A stretch of DNA of 64,000 nt from Mycobacterium florentinum (lineage in GTDB: Bacteria > Actinomycetota > Actinomycetes > Mycobacteriales > Mycobacteriaceae). The stretch lies in the NCBI RefSeq assembly GCF_010730355.1, contig NZ_AP022576.1, positions 5,766,001 through 5,830,000 on the forward strand, in the 5' to 3' direction. This document shows positions 51,411 to 60,087 of the stretch, one piece after another. The position numbers and the translations under genes were made by a program. The notes under the pieces were generated by a model. The model was not told the DNA's origin, ran no database searches, and was given only the letters and a program-made list of their open reading frames with translations. How positions within the stretch are numbered: position 1 is the first letter of the stretch; every line of letters starts with the position of its first letter.

Positions 51411-52166
51411 CTACATTGCGCTCGTCGCCGAGGCCGCCTCGCGACCAGGGTTAAGCGTCTCGCCGGGTGGCCCGGAAGGAAGTCTCGCCTGCCGGGCAGC
51501 AGCCCAAGACATCGTGATGATCCAGCCAAAGAACACGGCGACAGGCATCCAGAAGGTCAGAACACCGTTTTGTGCAAACGGTCCGTGCTTGAAGAAGATC
51601 ATCATCATCGCCGGCATGAAAAGGATTGCCATCCAAAGGTTCAGGTAGCCCACCCACCGTGGAAGCAAACCATCGCGGCGCATGATTGCCACCGCGATGG
51701 CCGCACACCACAGACTGAACGGCGGTACTGCGAACAACACACCGAACCAGCCCGCGTCGTTCCACGTTTGGGTGATCTCCGGGGACACCGAGCCAGCGCG
51801 ATATGTGCCAATACCCCAAAAGATCGGAATGAACAGGATCACGATCGTGGCAACCGCTACTGAGGCGACCTGAATCCAAGAAAGCAACACCCCCGCCGAG
51901 TCGGTTCGTCGAACCACGGCGGCGATGGACAGCCCAAATGGTAAGAAAAGCGCGGCGGAGAAGCACATCACGACACATCCGACCCGGATCCCGGTGAGAT
52001 TGTCGACGTACATGTGCGCGACCCCGGCCGGGCTGTGCTCAGCGGAGTAAGGCGGCACAAAGAATTTCGCGAGTGGCACAGCTCCGGCGAGAAAGAGCGC
52101 AGTCATCGTGGGGCCTGTCCACGCACAAACCTTCAGCACGGCGCGGTACAAAGCGTCGTCGCTCAT
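51411..52166 (-). CDS. Six-helix membrane protein, paralogue F
   Basis: The 251-residue protein has the family landmarks FFVPPYSAEHS, RVGCV, YRAGSVSPEI, WNDAGW, VPPF, LLPRWVGYLNLWM and FFKHGPFAQNGVLTFWMP. ATG 52166 follows GGAAGG on the minus strand. It is divergent from the SCP2-ligase-P450 operon, and downstream come a small membrane ORF and a TetR gene. Function is unknown. Confidence 0.87.
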   Translation of the reverse strand: MSDDALYRAVLKVCAWTGPTMTALFLAGAVPLAKFFVPPYSAEHSPAGVAHMYVDNLTGIRVGCVVMCFSAALFLPFGLSIAAVVRRTDSAGVLLSWIQVASVAVATIVILFIPIFWGIGTYRAGSVSPEITQTWNDAGWFGVLFAVPPFSLWCAAIAVAIMRRDGLLPRWVGYLNLWMAILFMPAMMMIFFKHGPFAQNGVLTFWMPVAVFFGWIITMSWAAARQARLPSGPPGETLNPGREAASATSAM

Positions 52167-52184
52167 GGCTCGCCTTCCATCAAA

Positions 52185-52203
52185 GATAGTAGTCGACTAT
52201 ATC
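52185..52203 (-). promoter_or_regulatory. ATAGT-N5-ACTAT palindrome at the paralogue F promoter
   Basis: GATAGTAGTCGACTATATC contains ATAGT-AGTCG-ACTAT (52186-52200). On the minus strand TATAGT (52201-52196) is a good -10 box for paralogue F, giving a start near 52189 and a 23-base leader. It resembles the site before paralogue B (ATAGT-AAGC-ACTAT). Confidence 0.55.
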
Positions 52204-52333
52204 CATCATGAGTGGTGGCGGGCAAGCACCACCCATCGCATTCACGTGTTTGCCCGATGTAGTGGGCAGGCGGAGGCGGGAGACTGCGTGCTGACGGGTA
52301 GCCCGCTGAGAAGTTGGCGGACACTGTGCGGCC

Positions 52334-52361
52334 TTGACCATAAGTCAACTTATGGTAGCGT
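52334..52361 (+). promoter_or_regulatory. Promoter with CCATAAGT-CA-ACTTATGG operator
   Basis: TTGACC (52334-52339) and TAGCGT (52356-52361) are 16 bp apart. The palindrome CCATAAGTCAACTTATGG (52338-52355), with perfect 8-bp arms, fills the spacer. This is a textbook repression geometry. It would start the SCP2-ligase-P450-SDR-ALDH-ferredoxin operon near 52368, about 90 bases before ATG 52459. The rest of the 292-bp gap to paralogue F shows only the F promoter palindrome. Confidence 0.7.
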
Positions 52362-52458
52362 TCCTGTGACAGAGGTCATAGCCTGTGGTCATGGGGCCAA
52401 TCCAAGCAAGGCCACTTGTCTGGGGCGGGAATTTAATCGAAAGTAAATTAGGAGAACA

Positions 52459-52863
52459 ATGGGGTTCAAAGACTCGGCGGAGGTCAGGAAGTACATCGGC
52501 GGCATCTTCGAGACGGCCTTCGATGACGAGGAGATCGGTCCCAAGCTAGTCGCCACCGGGCTTGTCGTGGCGTTCGACTTCACCGACCCCGAGGCCCTCG
52601 TCGTGATCGACATGGGAAACAAGTCGGTGCGCGAGGGTCTGGACGGCGGGCCCGCCCCGACAGCGACGATGTCCATGACGGCTGAAACCGGCAACGGATA
52701 CTGGCAGGGCAAGGTCAACTTGCCGCTGGCCATGGCCAAGAAGAAGATCAAGGTCGACGGCAATGTGGCGAGCCTGCTCAAGCTGGCTCCGCTGGGCAAG
52801 AAGCTCTATCCGAGTTATATCGAGCGACTCAAGAGCGACGGTCGCGACGACCTGCTCGTCTAA
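52459..52863 (+). CDS. SCP2 sterol-carrier domain protein
   Basis: The 134-residue protein consists of one SCP2 domain: [26 protein letters not shown] near the start, then [37 protein letters not shown], the typical K(I)KxxGxxxxxxxLxPL region. SCP2 domains bind lipids, sterols or acyl-CoAs in a hydrophobic tunnel. It has no signal peptide. ATG 52459 follows AGGAG. As first gene of the operon it may deliver the substrate to the P450 and ligase. Confidence 0.9.
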   Translation: MGFKDSAEVRKYIGGIFETAFDDEEIGPKLVATGLVVAFDFTDPEALVVIDMGNKSVREGLDGGPAPTATMSMTAETGNGYWQGKVNLPLAMAKKKIKVDGNVASLLKLAPLGKKLYPSYIERLKSDGRDDLLV

Positions 52864-52867
52864 ACGT

Positions 52868-54406
52868 ATGTTTCCAGGCACACATGCAGCGTCCGCGCCC
52901 GATCGGCCGGCCGTGATCCTGGCCGACTCGGGCCGGACGCTCACTTATGGACAACTCGACGACAATTCGGCTCGGCTGGCGTCGGCGCTACATGCCATGG
53001 GGCTGCGCAAGGGCGACGTCATCGCGATGCTCTCCGACAATGCCGCCGAGGCGTTCGAAATTTATTGGGCCGCACTGCGGTCCGGTCTGTACATCACCGC
53101 GGTCAACTGGCATCTAGCGCCGGAGGAAGCGGCCTACATCGTGCGCGACAGCGGGGCCCGGGTGGTCGTCGCCTCCTCTGGTGTGCGGGAACTGGCCGAA
53201 CAACTGCTCGACCTGGTTCCCGACGTCGAGCACTGGTACGCGTTCGGTGGGGAGGTCACGGGGTACCGGCCGTACGGCGAGCTATTGGCCACGGCCGGGC
53301 CGCGATTGGCCGACGAACCGCGCGGTGCGGAGATGCTGTACTCGTCGGGCACGACCGGACGGCCCAAGGGCATCAAGCCGCATCTGCTGCCGATCCAGGT
53401 CGACGAGCCCGGGGACCCGCTGGTCGGGCTGTTGGCACACGTCTTCAAGATCTCCAGCGAGGACGTATACCTTTCGCCGGCACCGATTTACCACACCGCC
53501 CCGCTGAAGTGGTGTGCCGGCGTCCAGGCCCTGGGCGGCACGGTCGTTGTGATGGAGCGCTTCGACGCGGAGAAGGCGCTGGCCGCCATCCAGCAGTATC
53601 GGGTGACCGTCACCCAGATGGTTCCGACGATGTTCGTCCGGATGCTCCAATTGCCCGAGGCGGTTCGCAACGGCTATGACGTCTCCTCGCTGCGCATCGC
53701 GGTGCACGCCGCGGCTCCCTGCCCACCCGAGGTGAAAGACGCCATGATCGGCTGGTGGGGCCCGATCCTCGTCGAATACTACGGTGCGACAGAGCAACAC
53801 GGCACCACGGTGATCACCACCGCGGAGTGGACGAACAAGCGCGGTTCGGTTGGCAAGGCTGCGCTCGGTGTGCTGCGCATCTGTGACGACGACGGGAACG
53901 AGCAGCCACCCGGCGCGGTCGGCACCGTCTACTTCGAACGCGATGTGGTGCCCTTCGAGTATCACAACGATCCCGAGAAGACCGCCTCGTCAAGGCATCC
54001 CGCGCACCAGAATTGGTCCACCGTCGGCGACATCGGTTATGTCGACGAGGAGGGCTACCTGTTCCTGACCGATCGCAAGGCATTCGTGATCATCTCCGGC
54101 GGGGTGAACATCTATCCGCAGGAGATCGAAAACGTCCTCGCGCTGCACCCCAAGGTCTTCGACGTCGCGGTGATCGGCGTTCCCGACCCGGAGATGGGTG
54201 AACAGGTCAAGGCGGTCGTTCAATTGAAGTCCGGGACAACACCATCCGCCGAACTGGCCGACGAGATCATCGCTTACGTCCGAGACCGTATCGCTCACTA
54301 CAAGGCTCCGCGCACCGTCGACTTCGTCGACGAGCTTCCCCGGACAGCCACCGGGAAGCTGGTGAAGAGGAGCCTGAAGGCCCGTTATCTGGAGGCAAAC
54401 GCATGA
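52868..54406 (+). CDS. Acyl-CoA synthetase (AMP-binding ligase)
   Basis: The 512-residue ligase has [11 protein letters not shown] (about 158-168), [10 protein letters not shown], the hinge [13 protein letters not shown] with [13 protein letters not shown], and the catalytic Lys in [11 protein letters not shown]. It makes an acyl-CoA. ATG 52868 lies 4 bp after the SCP2 stop; the frame is open upstream within the SCP2 gene but that would be a shadow. The next gene overlaps by ATGA. Confidence 0.92.
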   Translation: MFPGTHAASAPDRPAVILADSGRTLTYGQLDDNSARLASALHAMGLRKGDVIAMLSDNAAEAFEIYWAALRSGLYITAVNWHLAPEEAAYIVRDSGARVVVASSGVRELAEQLLDLVPDVEHWYAFGGEVTGYRPYGELLATAGPRLADEPRGAEMLYSSGTTGRPKGIKPHLLPIQVDEPGDPLVGLLAHVFKISSEDVYLSPAPIYHTAPLKWCAGVQALGGTVVVMERFDAEKALAAIQQYRVTVTQMVPTMFVRMLQLPEAVRNGYDVSSLRIAVHAAAPCPPEVKDAMIGWWGPILVEYYGATEQHGTTVITTAEWTNKRGSVGKAALGVLRICDDDGNEQPPGAVGTVYFERDVVPFEYHNDPEKTASSRHPAHQNWSTVGDIGYVDEEGYLFLTDRKAFVIISGGVNIYPQEIENVLALHPKVFDVAVIGVPDPEMGEQVKAVVQLKSGTTPSAELADEIIAYVRDRIAHYKAPRTVDFVDELPRTATGKLVKRSLKARYLEANA

Positions 54407-55668
54407 CTACTGAGACAACACCGAAGATCGACCGCCCGCCCTTTGATCCGGTAGACATTTCCAAGCAAGCCTTCTGGGCGCAGAGCTTCGACGAGCGCGA
54501 GAAGTCCTTCAAGATCCTGCGCGACGAACGGCCGGTCAGCTGGCACCCCCCGATTGAGGGCTCAATGATGGAGCCCGAGATCGACGGCGTTTGGGTGGTA
54601 ACCCGGCACGAGGATGTCTGCTACGTCAGCAAGACCCCGGAGATCTTCTGTTCCGGGCAGGGCATCACGTTCGAGGCCGTGCCCGAGGAGATGCTCGACG
54701 CCACCCAGTCTTTCCTGGGTATGGACGGTGCGAAACACTCGAGCCTGCGGCGGCTCGTCAGCTCGGTCTTCACGCCGCGACAGGTCGCCAAGATCAAGGA
54801 CCAGATCGAGCACCAGGCCAAATCCATTGTCGACGACCTGATCAAAACGAAGGACGGTGACTTCGTCCAGCAGGTGGCCAAGCGGCTACCGATGTGGACG
54901 ATTTACGAGATGCTCGGCCTGCCCGAGGATCAGCGTGACGAGGCGGCACACCTGGCCGAGGGCATGGTGGCGTGGGCCGATCCCGATGTCGCGGCCGGAC
55001 GCGAACCCGGAGAGGTACTGACCGATTCCCTTGTCGGACTGCTCAATATCGGGATCGGCCTGGCCGAGGCGCGACGTGAACATCCGCAGAACGACGTGAT
55101 GACCTCGCTGGTGCAAGCCGAGATCGATGGGCGGCGACTCACCGACGACGAGCTGGGCCCCTACTTCGTCCTGCTGTCGGTGGCGGGCAATGACACCACC
55201 CGCACCACCACCACCTTCACCACACTTGCCCTGCAACAGTTCCCCGAGCAGAAAGCGTTGCTGGAAAAGGATTTCGACGGTCACATCAAGACCGCGATCG
55301 AGGAGTTCGTCCGGTGGACCACGCCGGTGATGACATTCCGGCGCACCGCTACCCAGGACACCGAGCTGCACGGCCAGCACATCCGCGAAGGTGACTGGGT
55401 CACAATGGTTTACTCGTCGGCGAACCGCGACGAGCGGGTCTTCAGCAACCCCTACGAGTTCGACATCACCCGATCGCCGAACCCCCATGTCGCATTCGGC
55501 GGCGGCGGGCCGCACTTCTGCATGGGTGCCTTCATGGGCAAGATGCAGCTGGAGTCGATCTTCCGCGAGCTGATCTTCCGGGCGCCGAACCTGCGGGTGG
55601 GCGAACCCGAGTATCTGACCGGCAATTTCATCACCGCAGTCAAATCGCTTCCCTACACCCTCGACTAG
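54403..55668 (+). CDS. Cytochrome P450
   Basis: The 421-residue P450 has the I-helix [10 protein letters not shown], ExxR in EEFVR, and [11 protein letters not shown] (Cys about 372). It is similar throughout to the P450 at 35362-36648, so the two are paralogues in differently regulated operons. The ferredoxin at the end of this operon (57871) is its likely electron donor. Its position between a ligase and two dehydrogenases suggests terminal hydroxylation, either before or after CoA activation. Confidence 0.94.
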   Translation: MTTETTPKIDRPPFDPVDISKQAFWAQSFDEREKSFKILRDERPVSWHPPIEGSMMEPEIDGVWVVTRHEDVCYVSKTPEIFCSGQGITFEAVPEEMLDATQSFLGMDGAKHSSLRRLVSSVFTPRQVAKIKDQIEHQAKSIVDDLIKTKDGDFVQQVAKRLPMWTIYEMLGLPEDQRDEAAHLAEGMVAWADPDVAAGREPGEVLTDSLVGLLNIGIGLAEARREHPQNDVMTSLVQAEIDGRRLTDDELGPYFVLLSVAGNDTTRTTTTFTTLALQQFPEQKALLEKDFDGHIKTAIEEFVRWTTPVMTFRRTATQDTELHGQHIREGDWVTMVYSSANRDERVFSNPYEFDITRSPNPHVAFGGGGPHFCMGAFMGKMQLESIFRELIFRAPNLRVGEPEYLTGNFITAVKSLPYTLD

Positions 55669-55675
55669 GAGAATC

Positions 55676-56467
55676 ATGGCCGACTTCAAGGGCAAACGGT
55701 ACGTCGTCACCGGCGCGGCATCGGGTATCGGCCATGCGGTCGCCGAGCGCTTGCTAACCGCCGGGGCCGAGGTGCACTGCCTGGACCGCAACACACCGAC
55801 CGCCAACGTGACCCGCCACGTCGAGGTCGACCTGGCGAATCCGAACAGCATCGACAGCGCCGTGGAGCAACTCGATGGCGAGTTCGACGGGTTGATCAAC
55901 GTTGCCGGCATTCCCGGCACCGCGCCCGCCGATTTGGTGGTAGCCGTCAACAGCCTTGCGGTGCGGCACTTGACCGAGTCGTTCTTCGAGCGCCTCAAGC
56001 CGGGCGGCTCGGTCACGATCGTGTCGTCGACCGCCGGCTTCGGCTGGCCACTGCGTCTCGATGCGATTCGAGACCTGTTGTGCACCGATACCTTCGAAGA
56101 GGGTGCGGCATGGTTCAAGGCCAACCCGCAGCAGGGCAATGCGTACAACTTCTCCAAGGAAGTCAGCACGGTCTATGCGATGTCGATGGGTCTGGCGTTG
56201 GGCGAGATGGGATTCCGGATCAACGCAGTGCTTCCCGGGCCGGTGGAGACGCCGATTCTGGTCGACTTCGAGGAGTCGATGGGCAAGGACACCCTCGACG
56301 GATTGAAGAATCTGCTGGGGCGCCATGCCGATCCCGAGGACATCGCCGACGTCGTGCTGTTTTTGGCATCCGATGATGCGAGGTGGGTCAACGGACAGGC
56401 GATTGCTGTCGACGGCGGCATCAGCGGGGCGGTGGGCAGTGGCGTAGTGCCCGCCCCCGAAATCTGA
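55676..56467 (+). CDS. SDR, 3alpha-hydroxysteroid dehydrogenase/carbonyl reductase-like
   Basis: The 263-residue SDR has TGAASGIGHA (12-21) and the short pattern FDGLINVAGIPG followed by a roughly 30-residue insertion between the catalytic Ser (IVSSTAG) and Tyr (AYNFSKE, about 157). That insertion and the C-terminal LVHG-like WVNGQAIAVDGG are features of Comamonas 3alpha-HSD/carbonyl reductase (HsdA-like). It could oxidise a hydroxysteroid or other secondary alcohol. ATG 55676 follows AGGAG, 7 bp after the P450. Confidence 0.9.
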   Translation: MADFKGKRYVVTGAASGIGHAVAERLLTAGAEVHCLDRNTPTANVTRHVEVDLANPNSIDSAVEQLDGEFDGLINVAGIPGTAPADLVVAVNSLAVRHLTESFFERLKPGGSVTIVSSTAGFGWPLRLDAIRDLLCTDTFEEGAAWFKANPQQGNAYNFSKEVSTVYAMSMGLALGEMGFRINAVLPGPVETPILVDFEESMGKDTLDGLKNLLGRHADPEDIADVVLFLASDDARWVNGQAIAVDGGISGAVGSGVVPAPEI

Positions 56468-56485
56468 GGCATTTCAGGAGATTCT

Positions 56486-57871
56486 GTGACAATTCACGCA
56501 CTGGAGACAACCAACAGCGCCAGCGTGCTTGCCGAGGTTCGCCGGGTCTTCGGTTCCGGCCGGACCCGCGGCTTGGAATGGCGACTGCAGCAGCTGCGTG
56601 GGATCGAGCGGTTTGTCGCGGAGCGAGAGCCGGACATCGCGACGGCGTTGGCCGAAGACCTCGGTCGCTCCCCGACGGAGGCGTGGCTGGGTGATATCGC
56701 GTCAACCAAGGGCGAAGCCGTCTACGCTCGCAAGAATTTGAAGCGGTGGATGCGCAAGCAGCGCGTGTCATTGCCGTTGGCGCAGTTGCCCGGTCGCGGC
56801 TGGGTCCAATACGACCCGCTGGGTGTGGTGCTGATCATCGGGCCCTGGAATTACCCGTTGTATCTGAGCCTGGCGCCGTTGGTGGCCGCGGTAGCTGCCG
56901 GCAACTGCGCGGTGATCAAACCTTCCGAGCTCGCGCCCGCAACATCGGCGTTGTTGGCGAAGTTGCTTCCGCTGTACGTCGATCCGGACGCGGTCCGGGT
57001 CGTTGAAGGGGATGCGGCCGTGACCCAGGAGCTGCTTGCGGCGGGATTCGACCACGCGCTCTTCACGGGCGGCACCGAGATCGGCAAGAAGATCATGGCC
57101 GCCGCTGCGCCGACCCTGACGCCGGTGACGTTGGAACTGGGCGGCAAGAGTCCGGTGATCGTTGCGGCCGACGCCGACATCGATGTCGCCGCGCGACGCA
57201 TCGCGTGGGTGAAGTTGATGAATTCGGGCCAGACGTGCATCGCACCGGACTATGTGCTGGCCGACCGTCGGGTCGTCGACGAGTTGGTCGGCAAGATCGT
57301 CGCGAATGTTCGCGATTTCCGTTCGGGTGAACCGGATCCGGCGTTGCGGATCGTCAACCAACGTCAGTTCGACCGCTTGGTTTCGCTGATCAGTACCACG
57401 GACGGCAAGGTGGTTACCGGGGCGCGCGCGGATGGCGCCACGCTGCGGATCGAACCGACCGTTATCCTCAACCCATCACCGACCGATGCGGTGATGACCG
57501 ACGAGATTTTCGGCCCGATCCTGCCTGTTATAGCGGTCGAATCCCTCGATCACGCAGTCGATTTCGTCAACGAAAGGCCAAAGCCACTGGCGCTCTACAT
57601 TTTTGCTTCGGGCCAGATCGGCCGCGGCCTGATCGACCGCATTCCGTCGGGTGGAGCGGTGATCAACCATGTGGCCATGCATTGCTTGGTTCCGTCGCTG
57701 CCGTTCGGTGGCGTCGGAGCCAGTGGTATGGGTGCCTATCACGGTAAATGGGGCTTCGAGGCGCTGAGCCATCGCCGTGCGGTGCTGGCGAAGTCGGCCA
57801 AACCCGATCCCGGCCTGGTCTATCCGCCGTACAGTCAGCGGGCGCTGAACATCATGCGGAGGATGTTCTGA
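56486..57871 (+). CDS. Aldehyde dehydrogenase (class 3-like)
   Basis: The 461-residue protein has LELGGKSPVIV and the nucleophile in MNSGQTCIAPDY (Cys about 251). The short N-terminus, GPWNYPLYLSLAPL and the C-terminal INHVAMHCLVPSLPFGGVG are typical of fatty-aldehyde (ALDH3-type) dehydrogenases. It oxidises an aldehyde, presumably made after P450 hydroxylation, to the acid. GTG 56486 follows CAGGAG. The stop overlaps the ferredoxin start (TGATG). Confidence 0.93.
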   Translation: MTIHALETTNSASVLAEVRRVFGSGRTRGLEWRLQQLRGIERFVAEREPDIATALAEDLGRSPTEAWLGDIASTKGEAVYARKNLKRWMRKQRVSLPLAQLPGRGWVQYDPLGVVLIIGPWNYPLYLSLAPLVAAVAAGNCAVIKPSELAPATSALLAKLLPLYVDPDAVRVVEGDAAVTQELLAAGFDHALFTGGTEIGKKIMAAAAPTLTPVTLELGGKSPVIVAADADIDVAARRIAWVKLMNSGQTCIAPDYVLADRRVVDELVGKIVANVRDFRSGEPDPALRIVNQRQFDRLVSLISTTDGKVVTGARADGATLRIEPTVILNPSPTDAVMTDEIFGPILPVIAVESLDHAVDFVNERPKPLALYIFASGQIGRGLIDRIPSGGAVINHVAMHCLVPSLPFGGVGASGMGAYHGKWGFEALSHRRAVLAKSAKPDPGLVYPPYSQRALNIMRRMF

Positions 57872-58062
57872 TGAAGGTGGCCGTCGACACTACGAAGTGT
57901 TCGGGAATCGGATTGTGCGAGATGGCTGCGCCGACGGTGTTCGAGGTCGGCGACGACGGCCAGGCGCAGGCAATCAATCCCGAACCGTCCGAGGATGAGC
58001 GTGCCGCGGTCGAGCAAGCCGTGCGAGAGTGCCCGACCAGCGCGCTGTCGATCCAGGACTAG
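57871..58062 (+). CDS. 3Fe-4S ferredoxin (P450 partner)
   Basis: The 63-residue ferredoxin has CSGIGLC and a later RECPTSAL, the CxxXxxC...CP pattern of 3Fe-4S ferredoxins with Ile at the variable position. It is the last gene of the SCP2 operon and probable donor to the P450 at 54403. It differs from the ferredoxin at 9755, which has His at the variable position, so the two may have different potentials or partners. Confidence 0.93.
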   Translation: MKVAVDTTKCSGIGLCEMAAPTVFEVGDDGQAQAINPEPSEDERAAVEQAVRECPTSALSIQD

Positions 58063-58119
58063 CTCTTTACCCAGAAGTATTGCTGGGGACCAGTTCTCGG
58101 CGGCGGCCCGACTGCCGGC

Positions 58120-59823
58120 TCAGAGTTCAGCCGGGAACGGGTCGTTCTGTCCGCTGGAGTACGGGTCGCTCTCGGCCTTCTTGCGGCGCGTCACCAACTC
58201 CTTGAGCACACCCAGCCGGCCACCCTTGTCCTCCAGGTGGAGGTGTTTGAGCATGACGCGCGCCGCGTTCTGGCCGGGCATACCGCTGATGCCGGCGACC
58301 GGGTGCGTACCCGACCCGGTGAGGTAGAGGCCGTCGACCGGAGTCTTGTACCCGGCGAAGCCCGCCACCGGCTTGTTCGGGCCGAATCGGGTGATGGTCG
58401 GGTCCACGTGATACACCGAACCGTCGATCGCCCAGAACCGCTCCTCGATATCGGGAAGCATCAGCGGCCGCACGGCGACCTGCATGTCCTCGACGCCTTT
58501 GTAGTACAGCTCGGCGTCCTTGAGGATGCTGTCGGTGATGTGCTTGCGGGCGACATCCCAGCCGTCTTCGGGGAAGGACGGGGTCAGGCCGGTCCAGAAC
58601 CACCACAGGTCCTTGCCCGGGGGTGACATCGACGGGTCGAAGGAGTTGGTCACCTGCGCCAGGCCGGGGATCGCGTCGGGCACCTTCCCGAGCACGCAGG
58701 ACCGCGCGGCATCCAGCGCCTGCTGGTAGGTGTGATAGCAGTTGCACGCCTGCCGCAGGTCGATGCCGTCGCCACGCCATTTCTCGTGCTTGGACATGTC
58801 GACGCGGCCCGACAGGGCGACGTTGACCTTGGCGTCGGCGATCCCTCGCTTGCGAGTCGGGATGTGGTCGGCCGCGTTCTGCTTCTTGGGCTCGAGCACG
58901 CCGCGCGGGAGCAGCCGGGTCAACGTGGTCTTCGGGCTGCAGGCGGTGAGGACCGCCCGGCGGGCCCGGATTTCGGCGCCGCCCCTGATCCGCACGCCCG
59001 TGCAGCGGTTGTTGGCGATGATCAGCTCCTCGACGGGCGAGCTGGTGATCACGTCGCCCTTGTTGTCTTTGATCACGCCGATCAGCGCCTTGGGCAGGGA
59101 GCCGGTGCCGCCGTGGAACATCGCGACGCCGTATTTGCTCAGCACGCCCAGGTAGATCAGCGACCACCCGGACATGTCGGCGTCGAACGGCATGAACGGC
59201 AGGCTTGAGAGCAGGGGTGCGCGGATCATGTCGTGCTCGAAGCTCTCTTCGATGGCTTCGGCCTGCGAGCTCGACATCCAGCGGCCGAGAGCGGCCAGTT
59301 GCTTGCGGTTCTTCACGACCGCGCGCGCGGACTTCAGAATGTTCTTGATCTCGGGCTCGGTGACGCTGGTCTGCATCATCGGCAGGCCGATCTCGACGGC
59401 GGCGTCGATGACTTCGTAGAGTTCGAGCAGTGCGCGGGCGTCCTTCTTCGAGAAGTACTCCAGTTCGGCGGCGGTCTTGCGGGGATCGCGCCACAAGCCG
59501 AGCGACGCGCCGTCGGCGGAGAGTTGGAAGTGGGCGGGATCGATGACGGTCTGGCGGAGTCCGTACTTGCGCGACAACTCCAAGTCCCGGTCGATGGTCG
59601 TGGTGCGGAACAGCGATGCCTGGATCGACGCCTCGTTGATCGTGTATTCGGGCGCCTCGGGGGCAAAGGGATTGGTCGACGTCATCCCGCCGGCCGTCGG
59701 CGAGGCCTCGACGACGAGGACGTCGAGACCGGCTTTGGCCAGATACGCCGCCGCGACCAGCCCGTTGTGGCCGGATCCGACGACGACGACGTCGGCCTCA
59801 CGTGGTGGGGGAGCGTCCTTCAT
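58120..59823 (-). CDS. Phytoene-dehydrogenase-like FAD oxidoreductase
   Basis: The 567-residue protein opens DVVVVGSGHNGLVAAAYLA with VVEASPTAGGMTST and ends TGSGTHPVAGISGMPGQ, as in the paralogue at 31498-33111. It belongs to the carotenoid/retinoid desaturase-saturase-like group. The first helix cap is GSGHNG instead of GAGHNG. The C-terminal tail is lysine-rich and hydrophilic. ATG 59823 follows GAAGGA. It is divergent from the epoxide hydrolase gene. Confidence 0.88.
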   Translation of the reverse strand: MKDAPPPREADVVVVGSGHNGLVAAAYLAKAGLDVLVVEASPTAGGMTSTNPFAPEAPEYTINEASIQASLFRTTTIDRDLELSRKYGLRQTVIDPAHFQLSADGASLGLWRDPRKTAAELEYFSKKDARALLELYEVIDAAVEIGLPMMQTSVTEPEIKNILKSARAVVKNRKQLAALGRWMSSSQAEAIEESFEHDMIRAPLLSSLPFMPFDADMSGWSLIYLGVLSKYGVAMFHGGTGSLPKALIGVIKDNKGDVITSSPVEELIIANNRCTGVRIRGGAEIRARRAVLTACSPKTTLTRLLPRGVLEPKKQNAADHIPTRKRGIADAKVNVALSGRVDMSKHEKWRGDGIDLRQACNCYHTYQQALDAARSCVLGKVPDAIPGLAQVTNSFDPSMSPPGKDLWWFWTGLTPSFPEDGWDVARKHITDSILKDAELYYKGVEDMQVAVRPLMLPDIEERFWAIDGSVYHVDPTITRFGPNKPVAGFAGYKTPVDGLYLTGSGTHPVAGISGMPGQNAARVMLKHLHLEDKGGRLGVLKELVTRRKKAESDPYSSGQNDPFPAEL

Positions 59824-59871
59824 GACCAGTCCTTCGATTGCCGGGAGCGGACATTGCCGCGTTCTGACGTG

Positions 59872-59891
59872 AATCTAACTGCGATTAAAAT
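59872..59891 (-). promoter_or_regulatory. TCTAA-N6-TTAAA element between flavoprotein and epoxide hydrolase
   Basis: AATCTAACTGCGATTAAAAT matches the 39851-39870 element at 14 of 20 bases. On the minus strand TAGATT (59877-59872) can be the -10 of the flavoprotein gene, with a start near 59865. The remaining 190 bp to the epoxide hydrolase are AT-rich with no other clear signal. Confidence 0.4.
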
Positions 59892-60087
59892 CATATCTGA
59901 CGGGATTCGCCGTGTCGATGAAGCCCCGGCGTCGTTCCCGGCCCGACATCGTACGGATGAGGATGAGAACGATTGTTCTTGACGATGGCAATAGCAGAAC
60001 TATTCTCATTGCAGCAAAACATAAAACATCCGCACCGAGATGCCAGAGTTTGTAAGTGATCGTTAACTTCGCGGGAGAGTGATCGGC

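Noticed and set aside
52108..52446. 112-codon plus-strand frame in the paralogue F/SCP2 intergenic region
   Set aside because: It runs across two palindromic promoters, has no ribosome site and no recognisable content.
58127..59494. 455-codon minus-strand frame inside the flavoprotein
   Set aside because: It is a same-strand out-of-frame shadow of the gene at 58120-59823, with Arg/Pro/Ala-rich low-information sequence.
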